64,000 bases of DNA from Ilumatobacteraceae bacterium (GCA_009691255.1 SHUT01000006.1:1-64000); one strand, 5' to 3'. Shown: positions 10,084-22,271, counted from the first letter of the stretch. Notes: generated by a model not told the origin, from the sequence alone. Numbers and translations: made by a program.

Positions 10084-12351
10084 TTATTTTTTGCTCGCCA
10101 CTTTGGCACGCACAATATTAAGCGCTGAACCCGCGATAAACCACTCCACTTGTTCGTTGCTAAATGTGTGTTTGGCCGCAAACTCGATAGTTCTGCCGTC
10201 AGACTTATTGATCACGCACTTGACGGGAGTATCTGGAATTGGTGGAAGATTAAGCACGCTAATGGTGTCAGACTCCTCGAGTGCATCATAGATAGCAGGG
10301 TCGGCAAATGTGAGCGGAATCAAACCTTGCTTTTTTAGATTTGTATCGTGAATACGTGCAAAGGATCGAGCGAAGATAACGACACCACCACGAAGTCGTG
10401 GCTCCATTGCAGCGTGCTCGCGCGATGACCCTTCGCCGTAGTTCTGATCACCAACAGCACACCATCTCACGCCGGCTTGGCTATATCGCTTGGCAATATC
10501 TGGAAAACTGCGCGTTGCTCCGTCTGTGATATCAATACCTTCGCCCACCGCATTGGTAAATGCGTTTGCAACGCCGATGAACAAGTTGCCAGAAATGTTT
10601 TCGAGATGACCTCTATAGGTGAGCCACTTGCCTGCTGCTGAAATATGATCAGTAGTGCATTTTCCCTGAGCTTTCATCAAGATTGGCAAATCTAGATAGT
10701 CATTGCCGTCCCAAGCAGCGAACGGTTGCAGCAACTGCAATCGATCACTTGTGGGGCTCAGTTCGATCACGATCGCACTGCCATCTGCTGGTGGGGCAAT
10801 GAAAGTGTCGGCGCCAGCGTCGTATCCGCGCGCTGGCAATACTTCTCCGGCTGGTGGATCGAGCTTTACTTGTGTTCCGTCTGGTGCGGTGAGTGTGTCA
10901 GTCATCGGATTAAAATCAAGTCGTCCTGCAAGTGCAAGTGCCACCACAGTGTCGGGGCTTGTCACAAAAGACAATGTGTTTGCAGAACCATCATTGCGCT
11001 TTGGAAAATTGCGATTGAACGAGTTAACGATTGTGTTGGGGACTGCGTTGACGTCTGCAGAGCGTTCCCACTGGCCAATACATGGTCCGCATGCATTAGC
11101 CAACACTGTTGCGCCAATTGATTCGAGGTCTGCCAGCAATCCATCACGCTCGATAGTGGCACGAATCTGTTCGCTTCCGGGCGTGATCAACAATTGTGTC
11201 TTGGCTCGCAGACCCTTTGCTGCTGCTTGTCTGGCAATCGACGCTGCTCGTGTGATGTCTTCGTAAGACGAGTTGGTGCATGAGCCAACAAGCGCTGACG
11301 ATATTTCAAGGGGCCAGTTGTTGGCACGAGCAGCCTCTGCGACGCCTGCACCCACGGAGTGCGCGCGGTCAGGGGAGTGTGGTCCGTTGATAAGTGGTGT
11401 CAGTGCCGAGAGATCGATCTCGATCATGCGATCATATGTTGCGCCGTCATCTGCTCGTAGGTCTCGAGCAACGATGTCTGCGGCAGCAGCAATTGAGGCA
11501 CGACCTGTTGCTGACAAATATGCCGACATGTTGGAGTCGTATCCAAACACCGAGCATGTTGCGCCGATCTCTGCTCCCATGTTGCAAATAGTTGCTTTGC
11601 CGGTTGCCGAAATTGTGTCAGCGCCCGGTCCGCAATATTCGACAATGGCGCCAGTGCCACCTTCGACGGTGAGTTGACGGGCTACTTCTAAGATGACATC
11701 TTTTGGACTCGACCAACCAGACAGTGAGCCAGTGAGATGCACACCAATGACCTTTGGCCAACGCACGTTAAACGCAAAGCCTGTCATCACATCAACAGCA
11801 TCTGCGCCACCAACACCGATGGCAACCATTGCGAGTCCGCCAGCATTTGGCGTGTGGCTATCGGTACCAATCATCATTCCGCCCGGAAACGCATATTGTT
11901 CGAGCACGACTTGATGAATGATGCCACTACCGGGTCCCCAAAAACCCAAACCGTATTTGGCACTCACAGAACGCAAGAAGTCATACACCTCTCGGTTGGT
12001 GTCTTTGGCAACCTGTAAGTCGAGTTTGGCGCCAGTTTTTGCCAAAATTAAATGATCGCAATGCACGGTGCTTGGCACAGACGTGGTGGCTAGACCGGCT
12101 GTCATAAATTGCAATAGAGCCATCTGCGCCGTTGCGTCTTGCATGGCTAGGCGGTCAGGCGCAAAGTCTGCATAACTGAGGCCACGCTCCATTTGCTGAG
12201 TTGCTGGTGTGACTAGATGATTGATCAGAATCTTTTCGGTGAGAGTAAGCGGTCGACCAAGCCGCTTGCGACCGAGTTCAGAGTTAGCCGTTAGTGACGC
12301 ATAGACATGGTCAACAAGTTCTTGGGGAGTTCCGGTAGCGACGGTCATCAT
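10084..12351 (-). CDS. acnA: Aconitate hydratase
   Basis: VHCDHLILAK, IGTDSHTPNAGG, GSCTNSSYEDI, ANACGPCIGQW, GDQNYGEGSSREHAAMEPR. Confidence 0.95.
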   Translation of the reverse strand: MMTVATGTPQELVDHVYASLTANSELGRKRLGRPLTLTEKILINHLVTPATQQMERGLSYADFAPDRLAMQDATAQMALLQFMTAGLATTSVPSTVHCDHLILAKTGAKLDLQVAKDTNREVYDFLRSVSAKYGLGFWGPGSGIIHQVVLEQYAFPGGMMIGTDSHTPNAGGLAMVAIGVGGADAVDVMTGFAFNVRWPKVIGVHLTGSLSGWSSPKDVILEVARQLTVEGGTGAIVEYCGPGADTISATGKATICNMGAEIGATCSVFGYDSNMSAYLSATGRASIAAAADIVARDLRADDGATYDRMIEIDLSALTPLINGPHSPDRAHSVGAGVAEAARANNWPLEISSALVGSCTNSSYEDITRAASIARQAAAKGLRAKTQLLITPGSEQIRATIERDGLLADLESIGATVLANACGPCIGQWERSADVNAVPNTIVNSFNRNFPKRNDGSANTLSFVTSPDTVVALALAGRLDFNPMTDTLTAPDGTQVKLDPPAGEVLPARGYDAGADTFIAPPADGSAIVIELSPTSDRLQLLQPFAAWDGNDYLDLPILMKAQGKCTTDHISAAGKWLTYRGHLENISGNLFIGVANAFTNAVGEGIDITDGATRSFPDIAKRYSQAGVRWCAVGDQNYGEGSSREHAAMEPRLRGGVVIFARSFARIHDTNLKKQGLIPLTFADPAIYDALEESDTISVLNLPPIPDTPVKCVINKSDGRTIEFAAKHTFSNEQVEWFIAGSALNIVRAKVASKK

Positions 12352-12417
12352 GGCTCGATTCTGTGTTGTGCTTGGCTATGTATACAACTCTAATACAAGT
12401 ATGGCTAGAATACAAGC

Positions 12418-13149
12418 GTGAGGACAATCCGATACCACGGCATCGCCGACGAGCTTCGCTTGCGGGTGTCGTCTGGGGCATATGCAGCAGGACGAGTCTT
12501 GCCCAGTGAATCGGCAATGTCAGCAGAGTTCTGCGTTAGTCGTGTCACTATTCGCAAAGCACTCGAAATCTTGCGTGACGAAGGCCTCGTGGACGCCCGT
12601 CAAGGGTTTGGGTGGTTTGTTGCTGGCAAGCCCGTGCGTCAGCCTCTTGGGCGACTCGCCACCATTGAAGACCAGATGCGCGATAGCGGAATGCAGCCCG
12701 AGCGTCACATTCTTGAGTTTGTCTTTGAAAAAGCACCGCGTGATATCAGTGCCACACTTGGCACTACGCAGGTGTTGCGAGTGACACGACTCAATACTGC
12801 TGACGCCGAACCATTTGCTTTGGTCACCGTGTGGTGTCCAGCAGATCTAGGACAACACCTGTCGCGCGCAGATGTAGAACGATCTCCGTTTTATGAACTA
12901 CTTGAGGTGCCGCTCAGTGGTGCGTCACAAACAATCGGCGCAGATGCCGCAAGTGCATCAGAGGCACAACTCCTGCATGTTCCGATTGGTTCGCCCGTGT
13001 TACGATGTGAACGCATTACATCTAACACTAATGGTCAAGTTGTGTTGGTGTCTAGACACGTGTTTCCAGCTCACCGTACGGAGTTCGTTGTCGATCTTCC
13101 GTTCGCTGAGCCTTCAATTGCGCCGTCGGGCTTGCGTCTGGTTGATTAG
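12418..13149 (+). CDS. GntR-family regulator with UTRA-like C-terminal domain
   Basis: GntR winged-helix N-terminus (LRVSSGAYAAGRVLPSESAMSAEFCVSRVTIRKALEILRDEGLV). Confidence 0.9.
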   Translation: MRTIRYHGIADELRLRVSSGAYAAGRVLPSESAMSAEFCVSRVTIRKALEILRDEGLVDARQGFGWFVAGKPVRQPLGRLATIEDQMRDSGMQPERHILEFVFEKAPRDISATLGTTQVLRVTRLNTADAEPFALVTVWCPADLGQHLSRADVERSPFYELLEVPLSGASQTIGADAASASEAQLLHVPIGSPVLRCERITSNTNGQVVLVSRHVFPAHRTEFVVDLPFAEPSIAPSGLRLVD

Positions 13150-13865
13150 ACCTGAGCAGACACGAATTGTTTTTGCCAACCAGCCGAGTCGATAACGAGT
13201 CCAGCGCGAATGGCTTCTAGAACTTGACCACGTACGCGCTTTTTGCTTGCTAGATGTGCCGCCACATTGAGACCCGATGTGGACTGAGCAAAGGCCATCG
13301 CTGATGTCATTAAGTCAGCATCATCAACAACGAGATCAAGAAAGCCCGTCTCGACTGCATTATCTGGTGTAAATACTTCAGCGAGCATGACTGAACGGTT
13401 GATTGCAGATGGCGTTAAACGATTGCGCATGATTTCAATTGTGGAATACGGCATTGTCATGCCAATGGCGACCTCGTTTGCTGTGTAGCGGAAGTTGCCC
13501 TTTACTCCGATGCGATAATCACCCGAAAGCAGAAGGAATACCCCCATGGCAATCGCATGACCACCGCATGCAATCACTACTGGAGTCGGAAAACTCAATA
13601 AACGAATTGCTATTTCGATACCGCCATTAAGCATTGCTACTGCGTCTGCGCCGCCGGCGTTGAGTGTTTTGAGATCAAAACCTGCAGAGAGGATTCCGGG
13701 TCGCCCTGCTAGTACCACGGTTGCAGTATCTTTTTCTGCTTGATCAAGTGCCGCATTGAGGCCCTTTTGCATTGCCAATGAGATGGCGTTTGCTTTTCCA
13801 TCATCCATCGTGATGACGCCGACACCGTCGATTAGTGCATATGTAACAGAATCGTTCGTCACCAT
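13146..13865 (-). CDS. Enoyl-CoA hydratase/isomerase (crotonase) family
   Basis: ITMDDGKANAIS, PGILSAGFDLKTL, VIACGGHAIAMGVFLLLSGDYRIG. Confidence 0.88.
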   Translation of the reverse strand: MVTNDSVTYALIDGVGVITMDDGKANAISLAMQKGLNAALDQAEKDTATVVLAGRPGILSAGFDLKTLNAGGADAVAMLNGGIEIAIRLLSFPTPVVIACGGHAIAMGVFLLLSGDYRIGVKGNFRYTANEVAIGMTMPYSTIEIMRNRLTPSAINRSVMLAEVFTPDNAVETGFLDLVVDDADLMTSAMAFAQSTSGLNVAAHLASKKRVRGQVLEAIRAGLVIDSAGWQKQFVSAQV

Positions 13866-14506
13866 TTGTCCCAGTGCATCACTGAAGAAAGAGGTAAGCG
13901 CTTTGCTGGCTTAAAGTCAGTTCCAACCGTATATGCGATCGGGAACAATCCGCCCTGGCTGATTGTGGCATGGGGGATTCCGAGCAAGTTGGCGGCTTCT
14001 TCTTCGCCGCCGTTCATCATGTGAATAGTTGTCCAGGCTGAACCCATTCCGCGCTCACGCAAGGCCAACATGAAGCTCCACACAGCGGGCAGAAGCGAAC
14101 CCCACGCCGACGCCGTTGCGAATGACGGCAAGTTGTCAAGACGACCCTCAATGCACGGAATCAACATCAGCGGTGATTTATGAAAGTTGTCTGACAAATA
14201 CATTGCCGAGTTACGAACTGCACCGATTTGTGCTGCTCGCATATCTCCTTCTGCAAATACACGGCCAGGTGAATTGATGTACATATCAAAATTCTTCTTG
14301 TAGATATCAGCAAGTGCTTTTTTCTTGGCGGTGTCTTCAATGATTACCCAATGCCAACCTTGGCTGTTTGAACCCGTTGGCGCCTGTAATGCCAACTCAA
14401 GACATTCTTCGACGATCTCTCTCTCGACAGGCTTATCAAAATCGAGGCGTTTGCGCACGCTGCGGGTGGTGGTGAGTACTTGATCGGCTGAAAGGTTTAA
14501 ATGCAT
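13859..14506 (-). CDS. Nitroreductase family protein
   Basis: TTRSVRKRLDFDKPVE..., QAPTGSNSQGWHWVI, FMN-binding nitroreductase pattern. Confidence 0.88.
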   Translation of the reverse strand: MHLNLSADQVLTTTRSVRKRLDFDKPVEREIVEECLELALQAPTGSNSQGWHWVIIEDTAKKKALADIYKKNFDMYINSPGRVFAEGDMRAAQIGAVRNSAMYLSDNFHKSPLMLIPCIEGRLDNLPSFATASAWGSLLPAVWSFMLALRERGMGSAWTTIHMMNGGEEEAANLLGIPHATISQGGLFPIAYTVGTDFKPAKRLPLSSVMHWDKW

Positions 14507-14594
14507 ATGCGCATTCTGACATGTAGCGGGTGTTCGGTCAGTAGTGGGCGCTTGGGGTATGTATTGGCGTGCCCATTACTGGCATAATGACGTT

Positions 14595-15410
14595 ATGAGC
14601 GACAGAGTCACAGTCAATATTTCAGATGGCATAGCGGATGTGCGGTTTAACCGTGCCGAGAAGCGCAATGCGCTAGACGGTGAGCAATTTAGTGCCATTG
14701 TCGAAGCGGGCGAATCCCTAAAGACGAACAAGAGTATTCGTGTTGTCGTCTTGTCAGGGGAGGGAGCATCGTTTTGTGCCGGACTTGACCTTGCATCAAT
14801 GGGTGCAATCGCCAACGGCAGCAGTGCATCCCAAGACCGTCAGCCCCAGGCATCCGATATGCAAGAGGGTCGCATCACGCACTTGGGTCAGCAGTCTGCT
14901 TGGGTATGGCAAGAAGTGCCAGTGCCTGTCATCGCCGCATTACACGGACATGCTCTTGGCGCTGGCTGTCAAATTGCGCTCGGTGCTGATATCCGCATCG
15001 CTCATCCAGACACAAAGTTCAGTGTGCGCGAAACATACTGGGGATTAGTGCCCGACTGTGCCGGAACAGTACTGCTGCAGGGACTAGTGCGACCAGATGT
15101 CATAAAAGACATTGTTTTCACGGCACGCATCTTTGACGGTCGCGAGGCCCACGAAATCGGAGTGGTAACCCGATTGTCAGAGAACCCACTCGATGACGCT
15201 TTTGCCTACGCAGCCGAGATTTGCAAGCGCAGCCCTGACGCAGTGCGCGGAGCCAAAGAACTGCTCAATCGCATGACGGTCGAGTACGCAGCGGCCCAGT
15301 TCGCCGCCGAGAGGCGCATTATTGGCGGTGTTATTGGTGGCCATAATCAACGCGAAGCGGTGATGAGCGATTTCGAGAAGCGCCCCCCGTCTTATATAGA
15401 CGCTAAATAG
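14595..15410 (+). CDS. Enoyl-CoA hydratase (crotonase) family
   Basis: FNRAEKRNALDGEQF, GASFCAGLDL, ALHGHALGAGCQIALGADIRIA; start refined to ATG 14595. Confidence 0.9.
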   Translation: MSDRVTVNISDGIADVRFNRAEKRNALDGEQFSAIVEAGESLKTNKSIRVVVLSGEGASFCAGLDLASMGAIANGSSASQDRQPQASDMQEGRITHLGQQSAWVWQEVPVPVIAALHGHALGAGCQIALGADIRIAHPDTKFSVRETYWGLVPDCAGTVLLQGLVRPDVIKDIVFTARIFDGREAHEIGVVTRLSENPLDDAFAYAAEICKRSPDAVRGAKELLNRMTVEYAAAQFAAERRIIGGVIGGHNQREAVMSDFEKRPPSYIDAK

Positions 15411-15494
15411 CATTTTGCTAATTAATAGTGCGCCAATGCGCGCATCTCTGTAGTCTAAAGGTTGCTCGGGCCAGCGTTGTCTCGGGAGTACACA

Positions 15495-15510
15495 CTCGGC
15501 TTTGGCCGAG
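15495..15510 (+). promoter_or_regulatory. Leader hairpin CTCGGC-TTTG-GCCGAG upstream of gltB
   Basis: 6-bp perfect stem about 40 nt before the ATG, downstream of TAGTCT (15451-15456) -10-like element. Confidence 0.4.
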
Positions 15511-15550
15511 ATCTCTCCACCTTGAATTTGACGTTAAATAAGGACAACGC

Positions 15551-18500
15551 ATGAATCACGATCTTCCTCCTGCCTATGGGCTGTACGACCCGCGCTTTGA
15601 GCACGATGCGTGCGGCGTGTCGTTTGTGGTCAACATCAAGGGAATACAGAGTCGCGAATTGGTATCGCTGGGTCTGGGTGCGTTGTGCAACATGGAACAT
15701 CGTGGCGCTACCGGGGCAGAGGCTGCTACGGGTGACGGTGCTGGAGTCTTGTTTCAGATTCCAGACAAGTTTTTTCGAGGTGTCGTCGATTTTTCTTTAC
15801 CCGAAGCGGGTGCGTACGCAGCAGGTCTGGCGTTTTTGCCAGCAGATGATGACGATGCGCGCACGGCAATTGCAACCGTTGAACGAATCAGTCGGGAAGA
15901 AGGATTGCGTCCGTTGGGATGGCGCAATGTTCCAGTCGAGCCCGCATGTTTAGGTGCGAGTGCATTGGCCGTAATGCCATCGTTTTATCAATACTTTGTT
16001 GATGACCCAGATGGTGCAATAAGTATTGATCTTGATCGCAAGTTGTTCATTGTTCGCAAGCGTATCGAGCATGAACTAACCGGTCCAATGCGTACATATT
16101 TTGCGTCGTTATCGGCACGAACATTTATCTACAAGGGAATGCTCACGACACCTGAGTTGCAAGAGTTTTTCCCAGACCTTGCCGACGAGCGCATTGAATC
16201 GGCTCTTGTGTTGGTGCACAGTCGTTTCAGCACAAACACGTTTCCGTCGTGGCCATTGGCGCACCCGTATCGCTATATCGCCCACAACGGCGAGATCAAC
16301 ACCGTGCAAGGAAACCGCAACTGGATGGCTACCCGCGAGGCATTGCTCGAGAGCGAATTGATTCCGGGTCTTGATCGAGCGTTTCCGATTTGCACACCAA
16401 GCATGAGTGACAGTGCCAGTTTTGACGAGGTGCTGGAGTTGTTGCATTTGGGTGGTCGGTCGTTGCCACATGCATTGTTGATGATGATTCCAGAAGCATG
16501 GGAAAACAACGATCGAATGGACCCTTCAAAGCGTGCTTTTTATAAGTTTCATTCTTCGCTCATGGAACCATGGGACGGACCAGCAGACATTGCTTTTACA
16601 GACGGAACCTTGATTGGTGCAGTGCTCGATCGCAACGGCTTGCGACCAGGTCGATACTGGGTGACGTCAGATGATCTTGTCGTGCTCGCCAGCGAGACAG
16701 GCGTGTTGGATATTGAGCCATCTCGAGTTGTCAAGAAAGGTCGTCTACAGCCAGGGCGAATGCTGTTGATTGATACAGGACAAGGTCGCATTATTGACGA
16801 CGATGAAATCAAAGCAGAGTTGGCTGCTCAGCATCCGTATCAGAAGTGGTTGCAAGATGGCCTCACAGAACTTGATGATTTGCCGCCGCGAGAACACGTT
16901 GTGCACAGTCGCGACAGCGTGATACGGCGCCAGCAGATGTTTGGCTACACACACGAAGAACTAAAAGTAATAATTGCGCCAACTGCACGAACTGGAACAG
17001 AACCAATCGGCTCGATGGGAACAGATACACCCATTGCGGTGCTGTCAGAGCGCCCTCGGTTGTTGTTTGACTACTTTGGGCAGTTGTTTGCTCAAGTGAC
17101 AAACCCGCCCCTTGACGCCATTCGTGAAGCAGTAGTTACCGCCATCGGCACGAGTGTTGGTCCAGAAGGCAACTTGTTGTCACCAGGCCCAGAGAGCTGT
17201 CGACAATTGTCATTGCCGTTTCCGATTTTAGACAATGATGACTTGGCAAAAATAATTCACATCAATGATGACAACACGCATCCGCATCTGCGGTCAATTG
17301 TGATGAGTGGTTTGTATCGCGTGGCTGATGGTGGTGCAGGTTTGCGCGAAGCATTAAACCGTGTAAGAGACGAAGTCTCAGAAGCAATCATCGACGGAAT
17401 TCGAATTGTGGTGTTGTCTGATCGCAATAGCGACGAAGTATTCGCCCCAATTCCTTCATTGCTGCTGGCCAGCACGGTGCATCATCATTTGATTCGTGAA
17501 AAAACTCGCACACAAGTTGGGTTGATTGTAGAAACGGGCGATGCACGAGAAGTACACCACATGGCATTGCTCGTGGGATACGGTGCCGGAGCAATTAACC
17601 CATATTTGGCATTTGAATCAATTGAAGCGATGGTTGCTGCCGATGACGGTCGTGGATTGCACTCACTCGGCGAAATGGATCCGCAGAAGGCAGTGCAGAA
17701 CTACATCAAAGCCTCTGGAAAGGGCGTGTTGAAGGTGATGTCCAAGATGGGCGTGTCAACTGTGGCGTCGTACACGGGTGCACAAATTTTTGAAGCGATT
17801 GGCTTGTCAACTGAACTCGTGGATGAGTTCTTTGTTGGCACGGTGTCGCGATTGGGTGGCATTGGTCTTGATGAGATCGCCCATGAAGTTGCTTCACGGC
17901 ACGCAATGGCACATCCGCAACGCCCAGAGTTGCGCGCGCATCGCCAACTAGATCTAGGTGGCGAGTATCAGTGGCGTCGCGAGGGCGAGCATCATCTGTT
18001 TAATCCCGATACGGTGTATCGCTTACAGCACTCTACGCGAGCCAAGCGATACGACATTTTTAAGGAATACACAGCATTGGTCGATGACCAAGCCAAAACA
18101 TTGTCAACATTGCGCGGTCTATTTCACTTGCGAACCGATACTCGGCCAGCAATTTCTATTGACGAAGTAGAACCAGTTGCAGAAATCGTCAAGCGCTTTT
18201 CAACTGGCGCGATGAGCTACGGATCTATTTCTGCGGAAGCCCACGAGACCCTGGCTATTGCGATGAACCGAATTGGTGCAAAAAGCAATACGGGTGAAGG
18301 CGGCGAAGACGCAGAGCGATTTGTTCCTATGCCAAACGGAGACTCTAAGCGCAGTGCTATCAAGCAAGTTGCGTCTGGCCGTTTTGGGGTGACGAGTGAA
18401 TACCTGGTCAATGCCGATGACTTGCAAATAAAAATAGCGCAAGGAGCAAAGCCCGGAGAAGGCGGTCAGTTGCCCGGATACAAGGTGTATCCGTGGATTG

Positions 18501-20122
18501 CCAAGACGCGTCACAGCACACCAGGAGTTGGATTGATTAGTCCGCCACCGCATCACGATATTTATTCGATTGAAGATCTTAAGCAGTTGATTCATGACTT
18601 AAAAAACTCAAACCCTGCTGCGCGTATTCACGTCAAGTTGGTCGCAGAAGTCGGAGTTGGAACGGTTGCTGCTGGTGTAAGCAAGGCCAAAGCAGACGTA
18701 GTTTTGATCTCCGGGCATGATGGCGGAACTGGTGCGTCCCCATTGACATCGCTCAAGCACGCTGGAGCGCCGTGGGAACTTGGGCTTGCCGAGACACAGC
18801 AGACTTTGTTGCTAAATGGTTTGCGCGATCGCATTGTGGTGCAAACAGACGGACAAATGAAGACTGGTCGCGACGTTATTATTGCCGCGTTATTAGGCGC
18901 TGAAGAATTTGGTTTTGCGACTGCGCCACTTGTGGTGAGCGGTTGCATCATGATGCGCGTATGCCACCTTGATACATGTCCAGTGGGTATTGCCACGCAA
19001 AACCCGGAGTTGCGATCACGCTTCAACGGCAAACCTGAGTTTGTCGTTAACTTTTTCGAGTTTATTGCTCAAGAAGTGCGTGAGAACTTAGCCGCTCTTG
19101 GATTTCGTAGCATCGCCGAAGCAGTTGGTCATGTCGAGATGATTGATGCACGTCAGGCTATTGATCACTGGAAAGTGCAGGGTCTTGACATTTCGTCACT
19201 CTTGGCAATACCAAAAAATCCGTACAACCAGACTTTGCTTCAATCAGTTGCCCAAGATCACGGTCTAGAACTTGCCCTTGATAATCAACTAATCGCCTTG
19301 TCTGAGGCGGCGATCAACGATGCCAGCAAGGTCTCAATCAAGATGCCAATTCGCAACATTCATCGCACAGTCGGAACAATGCTCGGAAGCGTTATCACCC
19401 AGAAGTGGGGTGGTGCAGGCTTGCCAGATGCAACGATTTCAATTGAGTTCACTGGCTCAGCGGGCCAAAGTTTTGGAGCATTTGTTCCGAGTGGCATTGA
19501 GATGCGTCTTGAAGGCGACTCCAATGACTATTTGGGCAAAGGGTTATCTGGTGGTCGACTGATTGTGTTTCCGCATCGAGACTCAACTTTTGTGGCTCAA
19601 GACAATGTGATTGCTGGCAACGTGATTGGATACGGCGCAACGAGTGGCGAAATATTTTTGCGCGGCACAGTCGGTGAGCGCTTCTGCGTGCGCAACTCAG
19701 GAGCGACGGCAGTTGTAGAAGGCATCGGAGACCATGGTTGTGAATACATGACTGGTGGCAATGTTGTGGTGTTGGGTTCGACCGGAAGAAACTTTGCAGC
19801 CGGAATGTCGGGTGGCGTTGCCTATGCCTATGACCCAGACGGCGTATTCTCAGACAATGTGAACTATGAAATGGTCGAACTAGAGACTGTGCAAGGCCAA
19901 GACGAACTTTGGTTGCACAACATCATCGAACGTCATCAGCAGTACACGGGCTCAGAGATTGCAGCCGTGATCCTGGCAGCATGGTCAGATGAGATTGCGC
20001 ATTTTCATAAAGTGATGCCAGGTGATTACAAGCGCGTTCTTGCTGTGCTTGAGTCGGCCAAAGAACAGGGATGGTCTGAAGATGTCACAGCAGTTCGAGT
20101 GATGGAGATCGCCCGTGGGTGA
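15551..20122 (+). CDS. gltB: Glutamate synthase large subunit
   Basis: [10 protein letters not shown] class II GATase N-terminus, FMN domain ([14 protein letters not shown]), C-terminal GXGXG domain; 1523 aa. Confidence 0.97.
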   Translation: MNHDLPPAYGLYDPRFEHDACGVSFVVNIKGIQSRELVSLGLGALCNMEHRGATGAEAATGDGAGVLFQIPDKFFRGVVDFSLPEAGAYAAGLAFLPADDDDARTAIATVERISREEGLRPLGWRNVPVEPACLGASALAVMPSFYQYFVDDPDGAISIDLDRKLFIVRKRIEHELTGPMRTYFASLSARTFIYKGMLTTPELQEFFPDLADERIESALVLVHSRFSTNTFPSWPLAHPYRYIAHNGEINTVQGNRNWMATREALLESELIPGLDRAFPICTPSMSDSASFDEVLELLHLGGRSLPHALLMMIPEAWENNDRMDPSKRAFYKFHSSLMEPWDGPADIAFTDGTLIGAVLDRNGLRPGRYWVTSDDLVVLASETGVLDIEPSRVVKKGRLQPGRMLLIDTGQGRIIDDDEIKAELAAQHPYQKWLQDGLTELDDLPPREHVVHSRDSVIRRQQMFGYTHEELKVIIAPTARTGTEPIGSMGTDTPIAVLSERPRLLFDYFGQLFAQVTNPPLDAIREAVVTAIGTSVGPEGNLLSPGPESCRQLSLPFPILDNDDLAKIIHINDDNTHPHLRSIVMSGLYRVADGGAGLREALNRVRDEVSEAIIDGIRIVVLSDRNSDEVFAPIPSLLLASTVHHHLIREKTRTQVGLIVETGDAREVHHMALLVGYGAGAINPYLAFESIEAMVAADDGRGLHSLGEMDPQKAVQNYIKASGKGVLKVMSKMGVSTVASYTGAQIFEAIGLSTELVDEFFVGTVSRLGGIGLDEIAHEVASRHAMAHPQRPELRAHRQLDLGGEYQWRREGEHHLFNPDTVYRLQHSTRAKRYDIFKEYTALVDDQAKTLSTLRGLFHLRTDTRPAISIDEVEPVAEIVKRFSTGAMSYGSISAEAHETLAIAMNRIGAKSNTGEGGEDAERFVPMPNGDSKRSAIKQVASGRFGVTSEYLVNADDLQIKIAQGAKPGEGGQLPGYKVYPWIAKTRHSTPGVGLISPPPHHDIYSIEDLKQLIHDLKNSNPAARIHVKLVAEVGVGTVAAGVSKAKADVVLISGHDGGTGASPLTSLKHAGAPWELGLAETQQTLLLNGLRDRIVVQTDGQMKTGRDVIIAALLGAEEFGFATAPLVVSGCIMMRVCHLDTCPVGIATQNPELRSRFNGKPEFVVNFFEFIAQEVRENLAALGFRSIAEAVGHVEMIDARQAIDHWKVQGLDISSLLAIPKNPYNQTLLQSVAQDHGLELALDNQLIALSEAAINDASKVSIKMPIRNIHRTVGTMLGSVITQKWGGAGLPDATISIEFTGSAGQSFGAFVPSGIEMRLEGDSNDYLGKGLSGGRLIVFPHRDSTFVAQDNVIAGNVIGYGATSGEIFLRGTVGERFCVRNSGATAVVEGIGDHGCEYMTGGNVVVLGSTGRNFAAGMSGGVAYAYDPDGVFSDNVNYEMVELETVQGQDELWLHNIIERHQQYTGSEIAAVILAAWSDEIAHFHKVMPGDYKRVLAVLESAKEQGWSEDVTAVRVMEIARG

Positions 20123-21566
20123 GGCAACAGGCTTTTTGAAATGGGACCGCTCTGGAGCAATACGTCGTCCCGTGCAGGTGAGATTGCGTGACTGGCGTGA
20201 GGTGTATGAGCCGTTCCCCGCAGACGACTTGCGTGAGCAAGCAGGACGTTGCATGGATTGTGGTATTCCGTTTTGCAATAACGGGTGTCCGCTTGGCAAT
20301 TTAATTCCGGACTGGAACGACTTGGTGTATCGCCAGCACTGGCACGAAGCAATTGATCGTCTTCATGCCACAAATAATTTTCCGGAATTCACTGGCCGTT
20401 TGTGTCCTGCGCCATGCGAGTCCGCGTGTGTTTTGGGCATTAATCAAAAGCCAGTATCGATTAAACAAGTTGAGGTTTCAATCGTCGACATGGCATGGGA
20501 GAACGGATGGATCGAGCCTCAAATTTGTGCCACTAAAACGGGCAAGCGTGTTGCTGTGATCGGAAGCGGTCCAGCAGGACTTGCTGTGGCTCAGCAATTG
20601 ACTCGTGCTGGTCACGATGTCGTTGTGCTAGAGCGCGCTGACAGAATCGGTGGTTTGTTGCGTTACGGAATACCAGAGTTCAAAATGGAAAAGCATCAGA
20701 TCGAGCGACGGATTGAGCAGATGAGAGCCGAAGGAACAGAGTTTCGAACAAACGCTGATGTTGGCGGTCTGTTGAACATTGATATCTTGCGCGCTGGTCA
20801 CGATGTTGTGGTATTGGCGTGCGGTGCAACGGCGTGGCGCGATCTGCCAGCACCCGGACGAGAATTGCGTGGCATTCATCAGGCAATGGAGTATTTGCCG
20901 ATTGCCAATAAGGTGCAAGAAGGTGACTTTGCTGAGCCAGCGATTTCGGCAGAAGGCAAGCACGTCATAATTATCGGTGGCGGTGACACGGGTGCAGACT
21001 GTTTGGGCACAGCGCATCGTCAAGGTGCTGCTAGCACCACGCAACTTGAGATAATGGCGCAACCGCCAGATGTTCGTGCCGGCAATAATCCTTGGCCGCA
21101 GTGGAGCTTGATCTATCGCACATCGTCAGCGCACGAAGAAGGCGGCGAACGAATTTTTAGTGTGAATACTGAAAAGTTCATTGATGACGGCAACGGCAAT
21201 GTCAAGGCGTTGCTATTGCACGAAGTCGAGATGCGCGACGGCAAGTTTGAAAAAGTCGCCGGAACAGAACAAGAACTACCAGCCGACTTGGTGCTGTTGG
21301 CTCTTGGTTTTGTGGGTCCAGAAAAAGGTTCGTGGTTGAGCGATCTGGGAGTCAACTTTGATGAGCGTGGCAACGTGGCTCGTGCCCATAACTACATGAC
21401 AAACGTGCCAGGAGTATTTGTGGCGGGTGACATGGGCCGTGGGCAAAGCCTGATCGTCTGGGCCATCGCTGAAGGGCGCTCGTGTGCTCGGGGCGTAGAC
21501 GAATTCCTCATGGGTGCATCTGATTTGCCGTCGCCCGTACTGCCGACCGCCCGTCCATTGATGTAA
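20115..21566 (+). CDS. gltD: Glutamate synthase small subunit
   Basis: [58 protein letters not shown]. Confidence 0.97.
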   Translation: MGEATGFLKWDRSGAIRRPVQVRLRDWREVYEPFPADDLREQAGRCMDCGIPFCNNGCPLGNLIPDWNDLVYRQHWHEAIDRLHATNNFPEFTGRLCPAPCESACVLGINQKPVSIKQVEVSIVDMAWENGWIEPQICATKTGKRVAVIGSGPAGLAVAQQLTRAGHDVVVLERADRIGGLLRYGIPEFKMEKHQIERRIEQMRAEGTEFRTNADVGGLLNIDILRAGHDVVVLACGATAWRDLPAPGRELRGIHQAMEYLPIANKVQEGDFAEPAISAEGKHVIIIGGGDTGADCLGTAHRQGAASTTQLEIMAQPPDVRAGNNPWPQWSLIYRTSSAHEEGGERIFSVNTEKFIDDGNGNVKALLLHEVEMRDGKFEKVAGTEQELPADLVLLALGFVGPEKGSWLSDLGVNFDERGNVARAHNYMTNVPGVFVAGDMGRGQSLIVWAIAEGRSCARGVDEFLMGASDLPSPVLPTARPLM

Positions 21567-21629
21567 TCCGTCATATTTTGAGCGCAACTACTGCATGCGC
21601 CACCATTGACGACTCTCTAGCACCTACTG

Positions 21630-22271
21630 TTGAGGGCTGTGCGAACATTTCTGCGACGTCGAATCCCGACACATGTAATCGTGACAACAGTGGTCATGGT
21701 GGGGGCGTCGTTTTTAATTTCTGCTTGCGGTGCCGACACGCTGGGTGTTGCCACCACGGTAGTGCCGGTGCAGCCCACCGACTTTGCAACGATTCCACCT
21801 GTGTCGAGCACACTGCCCGGGACAACAACGACCTATCCGCTCAATGCCGTCGGGTCGGAGCAGTCCTACACAGTGGTGGCAAATGATTCACCTATTGCGG
21901 TGGCCAATCGATACGGAATCTCGGTCACGGCATTGCTGGCTTATAACGGATGGGTGAGTCCTGCTCAGTTTCCGTATCCAGGGCAGGTTGTCAAGATTCC
22001 GCCACAAGCAATTGCGCCGGTCGATAATGGCAATCCAGTTGACCCGGCAACCGGAACGTCTACGCCAGGTGCTTCTACAGATCCGATCTTGACGAAGTGT
22101 GGCACTCGACCAGCGGGCACATATATCGTGGCCAAAGGTGACTCGATCTTTACTATTCGTCGCAAGTTTTGTGTGTCAACAGTGGCGCTGCTATCGGCAA
22201 ATAACTGGACAGATACTGGTGCATTGTTGCTTGTCGGAGACACGATAAATATTCCGGCTGCCGGAACATAG
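21630..22271 (+). CDS. LysM-domain secreted/lipoprotein-like protein (true start may be GTG 21639)
   Basis: Lipobox-like FLISACG; two LysM-like repeats (YTVVANDSPIAVANRYGISVTALLAYNGW; YIVAKGDSIFTIRRKFCVSTVALLSANNW). Confidence 0.85.
   Translation: MRAVRTFLRRRIPTHVIVTTVVMVGASFLISACGADTLGVATTVVPVQPTDFATIPPVSSTLPGTTTTYPLNAVGSEQSYTVVANDSPIAVANRYGISVTALLAYNGWVSPAQFPYPGQVVKIPPQAIAPVDNGNPVDPATGTSTPGASTDPILTKCGTRPAGTYIVAKGDSIFTIRRKFCVSTVALLSANNWTDTGALLLVGDTINIPAAGT

Noticed and set aside
10703-11266. 187-aa plus-strand ORF
   Set aside because: Antisense shadow of acnA; repetitive Ser/Ala composition.
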